A DNA stretch of 64,000 nt, taken from CAYSRM01 sp964475205. GTDB lineage: Bacteria > Verrucomicrobiota > Kiritimatiellia > UBA8416 > CAYSRM01. The notes under the pieces are model-generated. The model was given only the letters and a program-made list of their open reading frames with translations. It had not been told where the DNA came from and did no database searches. Both the position numbers and the translations under genes were made by a program. Location: the NCBI GenBank assembly GCA_964475205.1, contig CAYYVQ010000006.1, forward strand, positions 18,482 to 82,481. Direction: 5' to 3'. Each line of letters opens with the position of its first letter. The first letter of the stretch is position 1. This document shows, piece after piece, positions 62,635 through 64,000 of this stretch.

Positions 62635-63252
62635 TTACTTACGCAATTTCCGCCTTGCCAGCACCGTAGCAAGCCCAAGCCCTAACAACATAAACGTGCT
62701 CGGCTCCGGAATCACCTGCCAGTCTGACCCGTCAGGGTCGCTTCCGCCGATGGCTTCGCCACTATTACCAGCCCAGCTATCTGGTGTGGTGTCAGTTCCT
62801 TCAAAAGTGCGGGTAGCATCATAATTGGCATACGTTGTGCCATCATTGTCCTCAAGCATATCCAGATTCACAAAATGCGTAGCACTTCCTACATCCGAGG
62901 TTGTCCAATCTGAGGAATTATAAACCCTAAGAAAGTACTCCTCGCCCGTCATTATGTCATCATCCGATGCCGTATTGAGAGGCAGTATGCCATCATATGA
63001 AGCGTTCCAACTATTGTTTACGTATACAGCCTTATCATCTGTGCTGCCATAAGCATCTGGCCCATTAGCGCTTTGATCCCAGTACAATGCATACACCCAG
63101 TTATCCGAAGAATCTACCTTCTCCGGTGTACCAACAGTGCTATCCATTGTATAAATGTAGTCAAAGTAGTTTTGAAATTCAAGGGTCGCGCCACCAGCCA
63201 ATGACGAGATAAATCCAAAACATATACATGCTAAATATAATTGTTTCATCAT
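62635..63252 (-). CDS. PEP-CTERM sorting-signal protein
   Basis: Secreted protein of 205 residues. It has a signal peptide (about 3-20, LYLACICFGFISSLAGGA) and a C-terminal PEP-CTERM region: VIPEPSTFMLLGLGLATVL followed by ARRKLRK, a membrane helix and basic tail recognised by exosortase. No exosortase gene is in the window. The mature part is rich in D, S, T, Y and N with no family recognised. It is transcribed 17 bp after the gene at 63270, with a strong terminator downstream, so the two probably form one unit. Confidence 0.88.
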   Translation of the reverse strand: MMKQLYLACICFGFISSLAGGATLEFQNYFDYIYTMDSTVGTPEKVDSSDNWVYALYWDQSANGPDAYGSTDDKAVYVNNSWNASYDGILPLNTASDDDIMTGEEYFLRVYNSSDWTTSDVGSATHFVNLDMLEDNDGTTYANYDATRTFEGTDTTPDSWAGNSGEAIGGSDPDGSDWQVIPEPSTFMLLGLGLATVLARRKLRK

Positions 63253-63269
63253 GATTTTAGTTCTCCCTG

Positions 63270-64000
63270 CTATTTTAGATTATCAAAATATTTGTTTGTT
63301 TCAGACCAGGTCATTGTGCCACTATCGTCTTGTCGGAGATACCAGAAGCCGGTTCCAATTTCTAGTACGTTGCTTGCTGGAGTACCCTGCCAGTCATCTG
63401 TGTCGTACCATGTGCCTGTCTCGTCTGGAGCGTAGATCGTGAAGCCATTTTCAGGATCCCAGACATAAAGTCTATCAGCTACCCCAGCACCACCCTTTGG
63501 AGTTCCAAGTGTTGCTCCGTCATTAACAAAATCAGTTTCATCTATGCCAATATCACTCGAAAATCCGTAGGATATAAGTTGCAGCCCCTCGACTATGTCA
63601 ACAGCTTGAGTCGAAACATCTACTACTTCTCCCATCACAGTGATTTCGTTGGTTGTTCCTTCTGAACCCGCAGAACGAAGCCAGAATGCGGTGCCCGCAG
63701 TCATGACTGCATCCGTGACAGGAGCTCCCTGCCAGTCGTCAGTGTCATAAAATGTACCATCAGAGTCCTGTGCGTAAATCGTGTAGCCTTGCGCTGTAGC
63801 GTCCCATACATAAACCCTATCCGCGACTCCAGCTCCACCTTTAGGAGTTGCCTGGTTTAACTGATTTGTGCCAAACACTCCTTGAAGCGTCTGATCAAAC
63901 GCGTCAAATGGAATGGCCTTCAAAACTAGCTCACTCCCCGGCGCCTGAATCTTTGTATACCCGACAACATTGACACTTGTCACGTTGGTGGCGGCGTATG
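63270..64000 (-). CDS. Repeat-containing secreted protein, partial
   Basis: Incomplete at the window edge. The frame enters from beyond 64000 and the visible part has at least 242 codons. It contains TSVNVVGYTK followed by two diverged repeats of about 100 residues. Each repeat has the core PKGGAGVADRxYVWD, then YDTDDWQG, then a FW aromatic segment (AFWLR or GFWYL). The VNVVGY segment is what I associate with secreted proteins of Kiritimatiellota. Function unknown. The next gene downstream has a PEP-CTERM signal. Confidence 0.8.
   Translation of the reverse strand, partial: YAATNVTSVNVVGYTKIQAPGSELVLKAIPFDAFDQTLQGVFGTNQLNQATPKGGAGVADRVYVWDATAQGYTIYAQDSDGTFYDTDDWQGAPVTDAVMTAGTAFWLRSAGSEGTTNEITVMGEVVDVSTQAVDIVEGLQLISYGFSSDIGIDETDFVNDGATLGTPKGGAGVADRLYVWDPENGFTIYAPDETGTWYDTDDWQGTPASNVLEIGTGFWYLRQDDSGTMTWSETNKYFDNLK

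Overview
The window reads as a chromosomal segment of an anaerobic Gram-negative bacterium of the PVC superphylum, most likely Kiritimatiellota or Lentisphaerota. This is inferred from gene content only. The supporting signs are a PEP-CTERM sorted protein, a secreted protein carrying an N-terminal 'TSVNVVGYTK' segment that I associate with this group, three uroporphyrinogen-decarboxylase-like (MtaA/CmuA-type) proteins, an oxygen-sensitive 2-oxoacid:ferredoxin oxidoreductase, a carboxynorspermidine route to polyamines, large TPR membrane proteins and a complete MoxR/Bat operon. No rRNA or phylogenetic marker is present, so the assignment is tentative.

Layout. 0.4-12 kb: housekeeping genes (FmdB zinc ribbon, lipid kinase, PIN-PhoH ATPase, secreted metallopeptidase-like protein, aldolase-type enzyme, MFS transporter, methyltransferase, MtaA-like protein, ClpB). 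12-27.4 kb: one long co-directional block, a Gld-type ABC exporter (ATPase, permease, GldG-like, DUF4340) followed by MoxR, DUF58, a DUF4381-like protein, two VWA proteins (the second fused to a TPR/BatC-like tail), BatD, a BatE-like TPR protein and a second BatD-like protein with an SH3 tail. 28-30.7 kb: four-gene VorDBAC-type oxidoreductase. 30.7-36.5 kb: accessory region with a 5'-truncated BNR_4 gene, tRNA-Val(GAC) inside inverted repeats, a divergent AraC regulator/UroD-like pair, another UroD-like gene and an internally deleted ThuA gene. 36.5-41.3 kb: carboxynorspermidine decarboxylase and dehydrogenase, a eukaryote-type UDP-sugar pyrophosphorylase and an RluB/RsuA-type pseudouridine synthase. 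41.3-56.1 kb: an envelope-type cluster (DUF2723-TPR protein, two type I phosphodiesterase/alkaline-phosphatase proteins, a tiny RHH-like protein, an EMC3/Oxa1-like membrane protein, a sulfatase-TPR protein, a fused MFS/spermidine-synthase/TPR protein). 56-62.4 kb: a degenerate zincin-like protein, three AAA/DUF4143 ATPases and a VapBC pair. 62.6-64 kb: two secreted proteins, the second cut by the window edge.

The most unusual signal is in the spacers. A family of small non-coding elements (about 110-340 bp) has imperfect terminal inverted repeats that start YTAACCYG and finish ATGAATAGATCAGGYTAA. Two 186-bp copies are identical although 10.4 kb apart. Several ends lie exactly on stop codons (PhoH, the last Bat gene, BNR). 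One 175-bp copy with perfect 14-bp ends carries an inverted 86-bp fragment of the neighbouring BNR gene, as a Pack-MITE would. A separate four-helix-bundle (23S rRNA intervening-sequence type) gene sits inside its own perfect 19-bp inverted repeats like a free cassette.
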